DNA of 64,000 bases from Roseburia sp. (GCA_023664265.1 JAMPFV010000006.1:17646-81645); one strand, 5' to 3'. Positions 30,462 through 39,980 are shown, counted from the stretch's first letter. Numbers and translations are program-made. The notes: generated from the letters alone by a model not told the origin.

Positions 30462-33400
30462 TGCACAGCTCGCGGCACTCTGCCGGAATACATTTGCCGA
30501 TACTATGGTAGTATACCAGAATAAAGAATATCACCGTAAGCGCCACATATCTCTTCAGGCGCTTTCCTCTGCCTCTCTTGGCCCATCGCACAATGCCTCC
30601 CACGATTTCCTTCTTCTTTTCCTCTGTCATTCCCCGCTCCTCATCCGCGAAGTACAGCATCAGATACGAAAGCCCCGCAATCATGGCAATGGTCGCATAC
30701 ATCTGTACATGAGAAGCCTCGCCCGTCTTAGGCTCCGGTATCTCATTCGGCGCCGGCTCCGGCTCAGGGACAGGCTCCTCCGCAACGGGGACAGACTCCT
30801 CCGGGATTATCGGCTCGCCGGGCGATGTCGGTACACTACTCTGCTCCGGCTCGCTCTCTGTGTTCGAGGAGGAGGTAGAAGCAGGGCGTATCGGCGTGGA
30901 CACATCATTCCATGTCAATTCAAAATAAGCGTAGCCGTGTACGGAGGCCTCCTGCTCCTTGGTGATCGTCTGCTTTACCGTATATCGTCCCGCGGGCCAC
31001 TCCATGCGATCCTTTGCCACAATAAACGGGTTCGGGGTGAGATATTGCCCGTCGTCAGTCATTCCCGTTCCTCCGCTTAAAGTGGCAACCGCTTCCGCAT
31101 CTTCATCCGGCAATTCCTGAGCTGTTCCAAGCGTTATCCTGCTGCCGCTCGGTTTTATAATCTCATAGGTTACCTTCAGTTCATCTGCATTTCCATCATA
31201 ATATGTAATATCGTCCATGATTTGGATTGCAAAGCCGCCCTCCGGAAGCGAATTCCCGGTTAAGCTCCTAATCTGTTCATCACCGGAAGCGGACTTCAAC
31301 CAGATGTTGCCGACGGATTGATTCGGCTTTGCTTTTTTCAGGATTGCTCCACCCCCCTCAAGCTTATGCTGCATGGATGTGGTTCTAAAGCCATTCTCAT
31401 TTCTGGTATTTATATATGCGCTAATCTGTCCCACAAGGAAATCCACGGAAAGACTGCCACCGTCACTCTTATTAATCTCTCGAAGGTTCGAATCCGAATC
31501 ATTGGCGTCCCCGAGATAATCCTCAAACGGAGTATTCCTATCGGTAATCAGCGCAATCCCTTCATTTTGCATCAGTTTCAAATACTCTTGATATTGACCA
31601 AATTCAGGGCTCGTATTGTACTCCAATGCTGCGTTTCCAAAAAGATTTATAAAATACTTTTGCGTCCCTCTCTGCGTAAAATCTGCCTTTTCCAGTGAGT
31701 TAAGCATATCCTTATTCTCCAATTCCGGATTGGTGAAATACATCCGCAAATCCGAATAGGTAAAACTGCTGGCTTTCATGCAAGTATGCGTCCCGCCATC
31801 CGTAGTATACCCTACCAACGGTCCGAAACCGCTGTATTTACTGCCACCCGTCAACTCACACTCCAACACAAACTCGCTCTCATTTATATCTGTAGTGACT
31901 GAGGACGGCTGTTGCCGTACTTCTATCCTCTCCGGCGTTGCTTTGATTTGTATGCTCATATTGTCATCCCAATCAAATCCCGTCTCTTCTTTAATCGGAC
32001 TTCCCAACAAACTCGCTCTGTCCCTCTCTGCCGTCGTTCCATGTAACGTATCCGCATTAATGCCATCTATTTTATAAATCCGCAAAGCAGTTGCCTGCGT
32101 CTTGCTCCCTGTAGTTGTATAAACGTAATAAACCAAATATCCATGCAAATTACCGGACTCATCAAGACCGGTATTGATCAAAAAGCCGCTGCCCTCCAAT
32201 GTATGTGTACGCACTTGCGAACTGTCCACATCAAAGTTTACCACCTTTTCCCCATCCGATTCCGGGTCATAAAACAAGAAATCCGTATAAGCCGGCTGCC
32301 CATATCCCACAAAAGTCATCTTTGGACATCTGTCTTCATTTCTTGTGTAAATGTGCTCATGAAACTGTGCCAATGTCGTACTTCTATAAGTCGGATGATA
32401 ATAATCATCCTGCCGTTTCAGCCACTCCGCAATCGTATAAACAGGGTTTTTCACCTGTTTGTTGTAGTATGACGCAGTATAGCCATAGTATTTTCTCTTG
32501 TAATTTCCGCCATACACCTGCTCCCATTTTCTTCCAAGAGCAGTCCAAGCGGCGGCTTCATAATGGTCATACACATACCAGTCGCGCAAGTCCGTCGTAT
32601 CAATATCCGTTCTTTTGGACAGAACCTTATATCCCAACTGCTCCAGTCTGTCCTCAAGCTTCATTATCTGCTCTCTTGTATACCCGCTGTTCCCATCCGC
32701 ACTGATGTAAACCTCAATATTATTATCCACGGGAATATCCGCATACGCCGTCGGCGTATCCAACGCAGTCAAGACCGCACCCTCGCAGATGTAAAAGCCC
32801 TCCCGCGTCATATCGATTGTCGGATTGTAATAAACGACGCTTCCGTCCGCCGCGTACAAATCAGCGCCATATCCTAAGTCAGCCGATGCCGTGTTGTCCC
32901 GAATCACATCTGCATGAAGATAGAGCGTTGCTCCGTCCGCCAGATAAACACCGCCTCCGAATGTATTCGCAAAATTCCCGACAACCAGCGCATCCTCCGT
33001 CACCGTAAGCTTTCCATAGACCTGTAATCCGCCGCCGCAATCATTGATTATCGTTGTAGTCTCCCCGTTCTCATTCTGTGTATAGGTACCGTAATTGCAG
33101 TTGCCTTTGACCACCGCCCCCTCATCCAGAATCAAGCTGCCATAACTGATGATTGCCGGAGCTTCGACACGGTTCTCCGTGCCTTCACTCTGTCCGTCCA
33201 CACAGATATTCCTGAGCGTCAGCGAGCCGCCCGGCTCCTCCGCATCCTCCGCGCCGCTCAGCCGCAGAAAATTCTCCGTACCGCTCAGATAAAGCATCGG
33301 CCCCGCAAAATCACCATTCTCATCCGCTCCTCTGCGCAGCGAAAAGCCCTGCCCGTCCAACACAATATCCGCCGACGCGGGCACCGCCAATGCAGCAGTC

Positions 33401-34512
33401 AGGGAAATGTCCGCAGTCAATGTAATCTCGGGCAACCCCGCCGCAAAGGCCGCCATCAGCTCCTCCTGTGTCCCTGCCGCGCTCACGGCCTCCGTCTTTT
33501 TCGCCTCAATACGCACCGTTATCGTGGGAAGCATATCCGTCTCTTCCTCGGCTTCATATGCATAACGCGTGTTATCCAATTTCGGTTGGAAATCATACTG
33601 CTCTGATTCCGTATTCTCATAATCCTCATTACACCGCCAGCTTACGGGAATCTCCAACTCCCTCAAGACAGGCTCCTGCTTTGCCGGCTCCTGCCCGCCG
33701 CCTTCCTCGACCTCCGCCTGCTCCTCTTCCCGGTCTTCCGTCTCCTCCGGCTCCGGAACCTCCTCCGGTTCTTCTGTATATACATAAGCATACGCGCGCG
33801 CCTTCAAAGCGGACGGCATCTGCGATACCACCGCTTCCAAGGTTCCCTTTTCCTCAAGTATTATATTGGAGACCTCCTCCGGCAACGGCTCAAAACCGGA
33901 AATAAGGACAGCGCCCTCCGGCGTTCTGACAAACTCCACAACCTCCGTACCGGCCGAGGGCTGCGCGCTCTGTTCCTCCGTCGGCAGCTCTGTGCTCTCC
34001 TCCATTCCCTCGGACTCCTCCGGCGTTTCCGAATCCGTCACGCCCGTATCGGGATCCTCCGACGGTTCTGTATTCGTCTCGTCCGTTCCGGGAGTCTCTG
34101 AGGTTTCCGTATTTGTCCCGCCTGTGCCGGGATCCTCCGAAGATTCCGTGTTCGTCACGCCCGTATCGGGATCCTCCGAAGATTCCGTGTTCGTCACGCC
34201 TGTGCCGGGATCCTCCGAAGATTCCGTATTGGTATCACTTTTATCCGGATTCTCCGGCGTCTCCTCTCCGCTGCCCGTATCGGAAGACTCCGGCGTGTCC
34301 GCAGCCTCTCCGCCCTCATCAAGATTCTCGAGATTCTCCCCTGGCATCTCCGCAGCCCATACCTGTGTATAATCCACAGAGGTGAACAACAGAACCGCAC
34401 TCAAAAACGCCGCCATATAGGACTTGGCGCTTCTTCTCCGCCTCTTCCTGCGACCTCCTTCCGCGGAACGGCTGCCGCGGCGCGTCTCTCCTGCTTCTGC
34501 TTTCACACTCAT
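30454..34512 (-). CDS. Large sortase-anchored surface protein
   Basis: A 1352-residue secreted protein. Basic N-terminus and signal segment AAFLSAVLLFTSVDYTQVWAAE; then a Ser/Thr/Glu/Pro stretch with five 13-residue repeats of the type TNTESSEDPGTGV; a parallel beta-helix region (ILDEGAVVKGNCN, NTFGGGVYLADGATLYLHADVI); a long central part with DNNIEVYISADGNSG and no known domain; a Pro/Glu-rich wall-spanning stretch (PVPEPEPAPNEIPEPK). The sorting signal PKTG is at about 1261-1264, followed by a hydrophobic segment, but then by a basic loop and a second transmembrane segment (VALTVIFFILVYYH). The ATG at 34512 has AGGAGG nearby; an ATG at 34593 lies inside the predicted -10 box and is unlikely. 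Confidence 0.85.
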   Translation of the reverse strand: MSVKAEAGETRRGSRSAEGGRRKRRRRSAKSYMAAFLSAVLLFTSVDYTQVWAAEMPGENLENLDEGGEAADTPESSDTGSGEETPENPDKSDTNTESSEDPGTGVTNTESSEDPDTGVTNTESSEDPGTGGTNTETSETPGTDETNTEPSEDPDTGVTDSETPEESEGMEESTELPTEEQSAQPSAGTEVVEFVRTPEGAVLISGFEPLPEEVSNIILEEKGTLEAVVSQMPSALKARAYAYVYTEEPEEVPEPEETEDREEEQAEVEEGGGQEPAKQEPVLRELEIPVSWRCNEDYENTESEQYDFQPKLDNTRYAYEAEEETDMLPTITVRIEAKKTEAVSAAGTQEELMAAFAAGLPEITLTADISLTAALAVPASADIVLDGQGFSLRRGADENGDFAGPMLYLSGTENFLRLSGAEDAEEPGGSLTLRNICVDGQSEGTENRVEAPAIISYGSLILDEGAVVKGNCNYGTYTQNENGETTTIINDCGGGLQVYGKLTVTEDALVVGNFANTFGGGVYLADGATLYLHADVIRDNTASADLGYGADLYAADGSVVYYNPTIDMTREGFYICEGAVLTALDTPTAYADIPVDNNIEVYISADGNSGYTREQIMKLEDRLEQLGYKVLSKRTDIDTTDLRDWYVYDHYEAAAWTALGRKWEQVYGGNYKRKYYGYTASYYNKQVKNPVYTIAEWLKRQDDYYHPTYRSTTLAQFHEHIYTRNEDRCPKMTFVGYGQPAYTDFLFYDPESDGEKVVNFDVDSSQVRTHTLEGSGFLINTGLDESGNLHGYLVYYVYTTTGSKTQATALRIYKIDGINADTLHGTTAERDRASLLGSPIKEETGFDWDDNMSIQIKATPERIEVRQQPSSVTTDINESEFVLECELTGGSKYSGFGPLVGYTTDGGTHTCMKASSFTYSDLRMYFTNPELENKDMLNSLEKADFTQRGTQKYFINLFGNAALEYNTSPEFGQYQEYLKLMQNEGIALITDRNTPFEDYLGDANDSDSNLREINKSDGGSLSVDFLVGQISAYINTRNENGFRTTSMQHKLEGGGAILKKAKPNQSVGNIWLKSASGDEQIRSLTGNSLPEGGFAIQIMDDITYYDGNADELKVTYEIIKPSGSRITLGTAQELPDEDAEAVATLSGGTGMTDDGQYLTPNPFIVAKDRMEWPAGRYTVKQTITKEQEASVHGYAYFELTWNDVSTPIRPASTSSSNTESEPEQSSVPTSPGEPIIPEESVPVAEEPVPEPEPAPNEIPEPKTGEASHVQMYATIAMIAGLSYLMLYFADEERGMTEEKKKEIVGGIVRWAKRGRGKRLKRYVALTVIFFILVYYHSIGKCIPAECRELCNE
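34030..34260 (-). repeat. 39-bp tandem repeats in the surface-protein gene
   Basis: Five to six head-to-tail units of 39 bp encode TNTESSEDPGTGV with small changes (SSEDPDTGV, ETSETPGTDE, EPSEDPDTGV). Units such as GGATCCTCCGAAGATTCC are identical in neighbouring copies, so the array can expand or shrink without breaking the frame. Confidence 0.85.
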
Positions 34513-34591
34513 CCTTGTTTCCTCCTTCTGATACCCGACAGCCCGCTCCCGATTTTCTTCCCTCAACGCTGTCACAAGATCTTTCACAGAC

Positions 34592-34621
34592 ATTATATAT
34601 CATTTTAATATGCCCTTCCAA
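34592..34621 (-). promoter_or_regulatory. Predicted promoter of the surface-protein/sortase operon
   Basis: On the minus strand TTGGAA (34621-34616), 18-base spacer, TATAAT (34597-34592). Transcription would start near 34585, about 70 bases before the ATG at 34512. Confidence 0.65.
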
Positions 34622-34662
34622 AATGTACAAGTAATTTTTCGTGAATTATTTTGCATTTCTTC

Positions 34663-34720
34663 TTGACAGCCATGGACTATTGTGATAGTCTGTCTGTAAA
34701 TAGAGACTATTTGAATAGTC
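34663..34720 (+). promoter_or_regulatory. blaI-type promoter with two identical-arm operators
   Basis: -35 TTGACA at 34663-34668 with a weak -10 around 34686-34691. Two 16-bp palindromes GACTAT-N4-ATAGTC lie at 34675-34690 (N4 TGTG) and 34705-34720 (N4 TTGA), 30 bp apart centre to centre, three helical turns. The first covers the -10. This is the layout expected for an autoregulated BlaI/MecI-type repressor binding as two dimers. Confidence 0.8.
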
Positions 34721-34740
34721 CAGAAAGGAGTTGAAAGCTT

Positions 34741-35094
34741 ATGAAGCTGTTTGATTCGGAGCTGAAAGTCATGGAAGTGCTGTGGGAATACGGTGAGAAA
34801 TCCGCCCGCGAAATCGTTGACGTGTTATCGGAGCGCATCGGATGGAACAAGAACACCACCTACACGGTTATCAAAAAATGTATCGAAAAGGGCGCGATTG
34901 CCCGCGAGGAGCCCGGCTTTCTCTGCAAGCCGCTCATCAGCAGGGACGAGGTCGCGCAAAGCGAGACGGAGCAGTTGATCGACAAGATGTTCGGCGGCTC
35001 CAGCGAGCTGTTTTTCTCGTCTTTTTTGAAAAATCAGGGAATCTCGGAGGCCGACGCCGCCCGACTTTACCAAATGATCAAGGAGGTAAAATAA
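34741..35094 (+). CDS. BlaI/MecI/CopY-family transcriptional repressor
   Basis: A 117-residue winged-helix repressor: LFDSELKVMEVLWEYGEKSAREIVDVLSERIGWNKNTTYTVIKKCIEKGAIAREEP, the canonical BlaI DNA-binding domain, then a C-terminal dimerisation helix set (ETEQLIDKMFGGSSELFFSSFLKNQG) in which the sensor protease usually cuts. GGAG precedes the ATG. It should bind the two operators just upstream and repress itself and the M56 gene that follows one base later. No beta-lactamase gene is adjacent; the divergent surface-protein operon could be a second target. Confidence 0.93.
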   Translation: MKLFDSELKVMEVLWEYGEKSAREIVDVLSERIGWNKNTTYTVIKKCIEKGAIAREEPGFLCKPLISRDEVAQSETEQLIDKMFGGSSELFFSSFLKNQGISEADAARLYQMIKEVK

Positions 35095-35095
35095 A

Positions 35096-36766
35096 ATGCT
35101 GCATTTCAGAATGGATATGCCTTTATACTTAATGATGCTGTACGGAAGCATCCTGCTGCTCGCAGTCCTGTTGCTGCGCGCGCTTCTCAAAAACAGACTG
35201 CCCAAATTTGTGTTCCCCGTCCTCTGGGGCCTGGTGCTTCTGCGCCTGCTTGTCCCCTATGCCCTGAGCAGCCCGCTCAGCGTCAAGCGGGTGCCTGCGC
35301 TCTCTCTGCCCGACGCGTTCACGGAAGTTGAGAACACCGCCGTCTATCTGCCGAATGAAAATATTCGGGAGGAAATCACAATCCAATCAGAAGCCCCTGT
35401 CCAAGAGCAGGACGCACCCCCGATTGAAACGATTGCAGAGGACGCCGTCGCCGTCTCCGGAACGGACACAAACACGGCGAGTACCCACTACGGTCTCCCT
35501 TCTTATTATATGGATAATGCCCGCTTTTTGTCGCGGCGTGTCGTGTACGGCATTTATATTCTTGGCGTTATTATAACAATAGCTATTTTAGCATATCAAA
35601 AGCGCGGCTATGCAAAAAAGCTCAAAAACAGCCTTTTGGTCGAGCATAATGAGACCGTCAATGCGATTCTGCGCGAGATGAATATGGGACATATTCTTGT
35701 GTTTACCAATGACGAGATTGCGTCTCCGCTGGTATGCGGTCTGCTCGCGCCCCGCATCTATCTGCCGACGCGGATGGACTTTGGCAATACCGAGCTGCTG
35801 CGCCATATCCTGATGCATGAGACCATGCACATCCGGCGCAGGGATAATTGGATAAAATCGGTTATGCTGCTTGCGCTCTGCATCAACTGGTTCAATCCGC
35901 TTGTCTGGATTATGTCCAAGTGCCTCTCCTCCGACTTGGAGCTGGCCTGTGACGAGGCGGTGCTGACCCGATGTGACGCACAGCAGCGCCAGAGCTATGC
36001 CCTCAGTCTGCTCGCAATGGCGATTACCGCAAGCCGTCCGACACTGCTGTACAGCGCCTTTGCCAAGACAGAGGTCGAAAAGCGCGTCAACAGCATTGTC
36101 CGCTATAAAAAGGCCTCCGCCTTCGCGTTCCTGCTCTCCCTGCTGTTGCTGGCAGGCAGCACGGTTGTCTTTGCGACCGGCGGACAGGCGCCCTTTTCGT
36201 CCTACCTCAGCTCCTATTGCAGCAGCAGTAACTGCCGCTGGAGCGCAAAGGCCTATATAACACGTGATATCCAATTGGGCGAGGACGCCGCACAACGCGC
36301 CGACGACACGATTCTGGAGGTTCTGCGGACAGACACGGACAATGATCCCGCACTTATAGAAGCCAAGCTCAAGGACGCGCTGGCCGCAGCGTTTGGCGTG
36401 GAGCAGGAAGCCTTCCGCGTTGACGTCAGCCTCTTTTTGACAGACGAGGCGCGCGACGCCGAATACGAACAATGGGGCATCACATACGACGGCAAAGGCC
36501 TTTTCCTCTATCAGGGAGAAGCCATCCGATTCTTCTATGATGAAATGGATGGACACTTTCAGTCTACTGACACCGGTACCGTTGACGTCTCCGTCCAAAG
36601 AGACCGTCTCGGTTATATCACCGACTTGACGGTCCTCCGCGAAGGGGACGCCGAGTACGAGCGCCGCTCCATGAACCGCACCTACCACAGCTATACAGGC
36701 ACGACCTACCACTACTACTACTCGGAGGACGACGTCGCCGTAACGGAAGCAGCCATCACCCCATAA
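35096..36766 (+). CDS. M56-family (BlaR1-like) membrane metallopeptidase sensor
   Basis: A 556-residue membrane protein. Four transmembrane segments are expected: about 10-30, 38-58, 148-166 and 310-330 (FAFLLSLLLLAGSTVVFATGG). The peptidase motif HETMH is at 241-245 (zinc ligands His241 and His245, catalytic Glu242) followed by RRDNW, and ELACDEAVL supplies the third ligand region. The outer C-terminal part, about 335-556, is not a penicillin-binding domain; it has acidic, Tyr-rich segments (TYHSYTGTTYHYYYSEDD) and its ligand is unknown. GGAGG precedes the ATG. It would cleave the BlaI-like repressor on sensing a signal. Its end overlaps the convergent aminopeptidase gene by 11 bp. Confidence 0.9.
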   Translation: MLHFRMDMPLYLMMLYGSILLLAVLLLRALLKNRLPKFVFPVLWGLVLLRLLVPYALSSPLSVKRVPALSLPDAFTEVENTAVYLPNENIREEITIQSEAPVQEQDAPPIETIAEDAVAVSGTDTNTASTHYGLPSYYMDNARFLSRRVVYGIYILGVIITIAILAYQKRGYAKKLKNSLLVEHNETVNAILREMNMGHILVFTNDEIASPLVCGLLAPRIYLPTRMDFGNTELLRHILMHETMHIRRRDNWIKSVMLLALCINWFNPLVWIMSKCLSSDLELACDEAVLTRCDAQQRQSYALSLLAMAITASRPTLLYSAFAKTEVEKRVNSIVRYKKASAFAFLLSLLLLAGSTVVFATGGQAPFSSYLSSYCSSSNCRWSAKAYITRDIQLGEDAAQRADDTILEVLRTDTDNDPALIEAKLKDALAAAFGVEQEAFRVDVSLFLTDEARDAEYEQWGITYDGKGLFLYQGEAIRFFYDEMDGHFQSTDTGTVDVSVQRDRLGYITDLTVLREGDAEYERRSMNRTYHSYTGTTYHYYYSEDDVAVTEAAITP

Positions 36767-38054
36767 AGAACGCTCTCGCAAGCGCAATCAATCCCGCCAC
36801 ATCCCGCGCTCCGCCCGTCTCATAGGCGGAGTGCATGGCAAGCTGCGGCAGACCGATGTCTGCCGCGGCCATGGAAACCTGTGCCATCACCAGATTGCCG
36901 AGCGTCGATCCGCCCATGATGTCCGAGCGGTTCGCATAGGTCTGCAGCGGAATATCGTTCTGCCTGCACAGACGCTTTACATAGGCCGCAGAGCAGGCAT
37001 CCGTGGCGTATTTCTGTCTGCCGTGATATTTCAACACAACCCCCTGATTCAGGCAGGGACGATTGGTCGGATCCGCTTTTGCTCCCTGATTCGGGTGGCA
37101 CGCATGAGCATTGTCCGCGCTCAGCAGGAAGCTCTCCGCCTTCCATATCCGATAGGTCTGACCCGACACGCCCATCCCGTCCGCTATATTCTCCAGCGTG
37201 TCCTTCAGCAATGTCGAATCCGCTCCCTGTCTCGTAAGACTTCCGACCTCCTCATTGTCAAATACCGCAAGCACATTGATGTATTGAGACGGTTTCGCCG
37301 CCAACAGTCCCTTCATTCCGGCAAAGACACACGCAAGGTCGTCATATCGCGCGGACATGATAAATTCATTGTCCGCCCCCGCAAGCACCGCCTTCTCGCT
37401 GTTCTCCACAAACAAATCCGCCGCGAGGATATCCGCCTCCCCACAGGGCGCTCCCGCCGTCTCCCGCAGGGCCTCCGCCAGCATTGTGTTGACGGTTTTG
37501 GCGTTTCCGTCCTGCTTCATCATAACAAGCGGTATCATATCGGTCTGCGCGTTCAATGCCACGCCGTTATTCATCTCGCGGTTCATGTGAATCGCAAGAT
37601 TCGGTATCATGCACAGATTGTCCTTCAGCCTTACAAGGCAGGATTGGATTTCCCCCTCCCGCTCGACACAGACCCTTCCCGCAATCGTCAGCGGCCTGTC
37701 CATCCATGTGGATAGAATCATTTCGCCGTACCGCTCCGTATTGACGGTCAGATAGACCTCCTCCTTCGTCATCTCGGGCTTCTCCTTGAGCTTAAAGGCA
37801 GGGGAATCCGAGTGCGCCGCATAGATATGAAAGCCCTTAACCGCCGACATCTCACAGTCCGGCACGCAGAATGCCATCAGCGAGGAGTCATTCCGTATCA
37901 CATAATAAGCGCCGCCCCGCTCGAGCCGCCAGCAATCCCTCTCTGTCAGCTCCGTAAACCCTGCCGCCCGCAGGCTGCGCGCCGCGTTTGCCACCGCATG
38001 GTAGCTCGTGAGACTCTCGTCCAGATAGTGCATCAATTCCTGAATATCGTCCAT
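36756..38054 (-). CDS. M18-family aminopeptidase
   Basis: A 432-residue cytosolic zinc aminopeptidase of family M18 (aspartyl aminopeptidase-like). Metal-site motifs: HIYAAHSDSPAFKLK near residue 93, VLAVFDNEEVGSLTRQGADS near 265-285, and the C-terminal AMHSAYETGGARDV. N-terminus LMHYLDESLTSYHAVANAA is typical. It removes N-terminal residues, preferring acidic ones in characterised members. Length is normal. SD GGGAGAG precedes the ATG. 17 bp downstream of radA on the same strand, so probably co-transcribed with it. Confidence 0.93.
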   Translation of the reverse strand: MDDIQELMHYLDESLTSYHAVANAARSLRAAGFTELTERDCWRLERGGAYYVIRNDSSLMAFCVPDCEMSAVKGFHIYAAHSDSPAFKLKEKPEMTKEEVYLTVNTERYGEMILSTWMDRPLTIAGRVCVEREGEIQSCLVRLKDNLCMIPNLAIHMNREMNNGVALNAQTDMIPLVMMKQDGNAKTVNTMLAEALRETAGAPCGEADILAADLFVENSEKAVLAGADNEFIMSARYDDLACVFAGMKGLLAAKPSQYINVLAVFDNEEVGSLTRQGADSTLLKDTLENIADGMGVSGQTYRIWKAESFLLSADNAHACHPNQGAKADPTNRPCLNQGVVLKYHGRQKYATDACSAAYVKRLCRQNDIPLQTYANRSDIMGGSTLGNLVMAQVSMAAADIGLPQLAMHSAYETGGARDVAGLIALARAFFMG

Positions 38055-38071
38055 CGTTCTCTCCCTTTCAT

Positions 38072-39451
38072 CTATACAATCAAATCTATCGCCTCCGCGA
38101 TACCGCCGACGCCGATAACCCGAATGCCCTCCACGCGCTCCAATCCCTCCACGCTTACCCGAGGCATGATCACGGTATCGAACCCGAGCTTCTTCGCCTC
38201 CTGCACCCGCTGCTGCGCCATATTGACCGCGCGCACCTCGCCGCTGAGCCCGACCTCGCCAAAGACCAGCGTCTTGTCATCAATAATCCGATTCTTGAAG
38301 CTCGACACCAGCGCCATCACAATCCCAAGATCAATCGCAGGCTCGCTGAGCTTAATCCCGCCCGCAATGTTCACATACGCGTCGCAGTCGCCTATCTGCA
38401 GGCCCAACCGCTTTTCCAGCACCGCCATCAGCAGGTTGACGCGGTTGAAATCCGTCCCCGTCGCCTGCCGCCTCGGGATTCCGAAGTTTGTGCGGCAGAC
38501 CAGCGCCTGTATCTCTATCAGGATCGGGCGCGTCCCTTCAAGAGAGCAGACCACCACCGAGCCGCTCGCGCCAGCCGGCTTCCCGCTCAGCATGTACTCC
38601 GAGGGATTCGCGACCTCCATCAGTCCCTCCCTGCGCATCTCAAAGACACCGATTTCATTTGTGGAGCCGAAGCGGTTCTTGACGCCTCTGAGTATCCGAT
38701 AGGACGCGTAGCGGTCGCCCTCAAAGTAGAGCACCGTGTCCACCATATGCTCCAGCACCCGCGGACCCGCCACTGTCCCCTCCTTCGTAACATGCCCCAC
38801 GATAAATATCGCTATTCCCAGTCCTTTTGCAAGCTGCAAAAATACATTGGTCGCCTCCCTGACCTGCGACACGCTCCCGGGCGCCGCGGAGACCTCCTCC
38901 TGATACATTGTCTGTATCGAGTCGATCACGACGGCCTCGGGCATGGCCGCCCGAATCGCCGCCTCTATCAGCCCGAGATTCGTCTCGCACAAAAGCAGCA
39001 TCCGGCCGCTGAACTCCCCCAGACGCATTGCGCGCAGCTTAATCTGCTTCAGCGACTCCTCTCCGGAAATGTACAGCACCTTCCTGCCGGAATCCGACAA
39101 CTGTCTGCACACTTGGAGCAGGAGCGTTGACTTGCCGATGCCCGGGTCGCCTCCCACCAGCGTCAGGGAACCCTGCATAATACCGCCGCCGAGCACCCTG
39201 TCCAGCTCCTGTATGCCGGTCTTGATCCTGTCCTCCTCCTTTGTGGAGATTGCGCCAAGCTCCACGGGCTTTGACGCCTCCCGTAGCGGCGCGGTCTTTG
39301 CACTGCCGCCCATACCGCCGCCAGTGACCGCGACCCGCTCCTCCACCATGGTGTTCCACTTTTTGCAGGCGGGACACTGCCCCATCCATTTCGCGGATTC
39401 ATGCCCGCACTCCTGACAAAAAAATCTCGTCGTACTCTTTCCCTTCACCAT
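38072..39451 (-). CDS. radA: DNA repair protein RadA (Sms)
   Basis: A 459-residue protein with the RadA order of domains: four-Cys zinc finger (C12, C15, C26, C29), RecA-like ATPase with Walker A GGDPGIGKST at 100-109 and Walker B VVIDSIQT, the RadA-specific KNRFG motif in GVKNRFGST, and a C-terminal Lon-like domain (IDLGIVMALVSSF..). RadA is a branch-migration helicase that assists RecA in recombination. Normal length, all motifs intact. GGGAG lies before the ATG. Confidence 0.97.
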   Translation of the reverse strand: MVKGKSTTRFFCQECGHESAKWMGQCPACKKWNTMVEERVAVTGGGMGGSAKTAPLREASKPVELGAISTKEEDRIKTGIQELDRVLGGGIMQGSLTLVGGDPGIGKSTLLLQVCRQLSDSGRKVLYISGEESLKQIKLRAMRLGEFSGRMLLLCETNLGLIEAAIRAAMPEAVVIDSIQTMYQEEVSAAPGSVSQVREATNVFLQLAKGLGIAIFIVGHVTKEGTVAGPRVLEHMVDTVLYFEGDRYASYRILRGVKNRFGSTNEIGVFEMRREGLMEVANPSEYMLSGKPAGASGSVVVCSLEGTRPILIEIQALVCRTNFGIPRRQATGTDFNRVNLLMAVLEKRLGLQIGDCDAYVNIAGGIKLSEPAIDLGIVMALVSSFKNRIIDDKTLVFGEVGLSGEVRAVNMAQQRVQEAKKLGFDTVIMPRVSVEGLERVEGIRVIGVGGIAEAIDLIV

Positions 39452-39566
39452 CCGACGCTCCCCTCTGCCGCTGATTTTCCATATGCGAATTTACATATAA
39501 AAGTTTCCTACATGAAAACGAGCAGGTCACCGCCTACTCGCATTCATTCCCTCTGTTTTGTTGTAA

Positions 39567-39980
39567 CTATTTCTTAATGAGCTTCACGGCAACCCGTCCG
39601 GCGCCCTCAAGCTCCACACTGATGCTGAGCTTTCCGGAGAGGTTCGTCTTCATCACGCCCGCGCTCTCTCCCGCCACGATCACCTCGTATTCGGCGTCAC
39701 TGTCCGCCCCGACTGTAATCTGCGCGTCCTGATTTCCCTCCACTTCAAATGAAAATCCCTGCTCATTCTCACAAAAGCCATACACAGAAGTTCCCGGAAC
39801 GGACTCATATAAAAACAGGCCGTTTTTCTCGAGCTTGGTTATCGCCTGATACGTCTTCACCTTGTAAATATCTCCCGCATGTTCATAATCCTCGAGCTTC
39901 GCCTTCTGCGCCAGCTCATGGTTTCCGAAGCTGATGTCGCCGCTACTCTCGGAACGTAGCAATTCCTCAACTACTGCCAT
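39567..39980 (-). CDS. Conserved clostridial protein of unknown function
   Basis: A 137-residue protein similar to a family widespread in Lachnospiraceae that databases often label 'endosialidase', a name without support here. Residues 1-60 (ELLRSESSGDISFGNHELAQKAKLEDYEHAGDIYKVKTYQAITKLEKNG) and 60-137 (a beta-sandwich-like stretch with ITVGADSDAEYEVIVAGESAGVMKTNLSGKLSISVEL) are characteristic. The tail suggests a ligand-binding beta domain. No signal peptide, no catalytic motif. AGGAGG precedes the ATG. A single gene between radA and clpC. Confidence 0.65.
   Translation of the reverse strand: MAVVEELLRSESSGDISFGNHELAQKAKLEDYEHAGDIYKVKTYQAITKLEKNGLFLYESVPGTSVYGFCENEQGFSFEVEGNQDAQITVGADSDAEYEVIVAGESAGVMKTNLSGKLSISVELEGAGRVAVKLIKK

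Noticed and set aside
34513..34593. Longer start (ATG 34593) for the surface protein
   Set aside because: That ATG overlaps the predicted -10 box and has no ribosome-binding site, whereas ATG 34512 follows AGGAGG and precedes a proper signal peptide.
39567..39980. Endosialidase annotation for the conserved 137-residue protein
   Set aside because: No catalytic motif, no signal peptide and too short; the label seems to be inherited without evidence.
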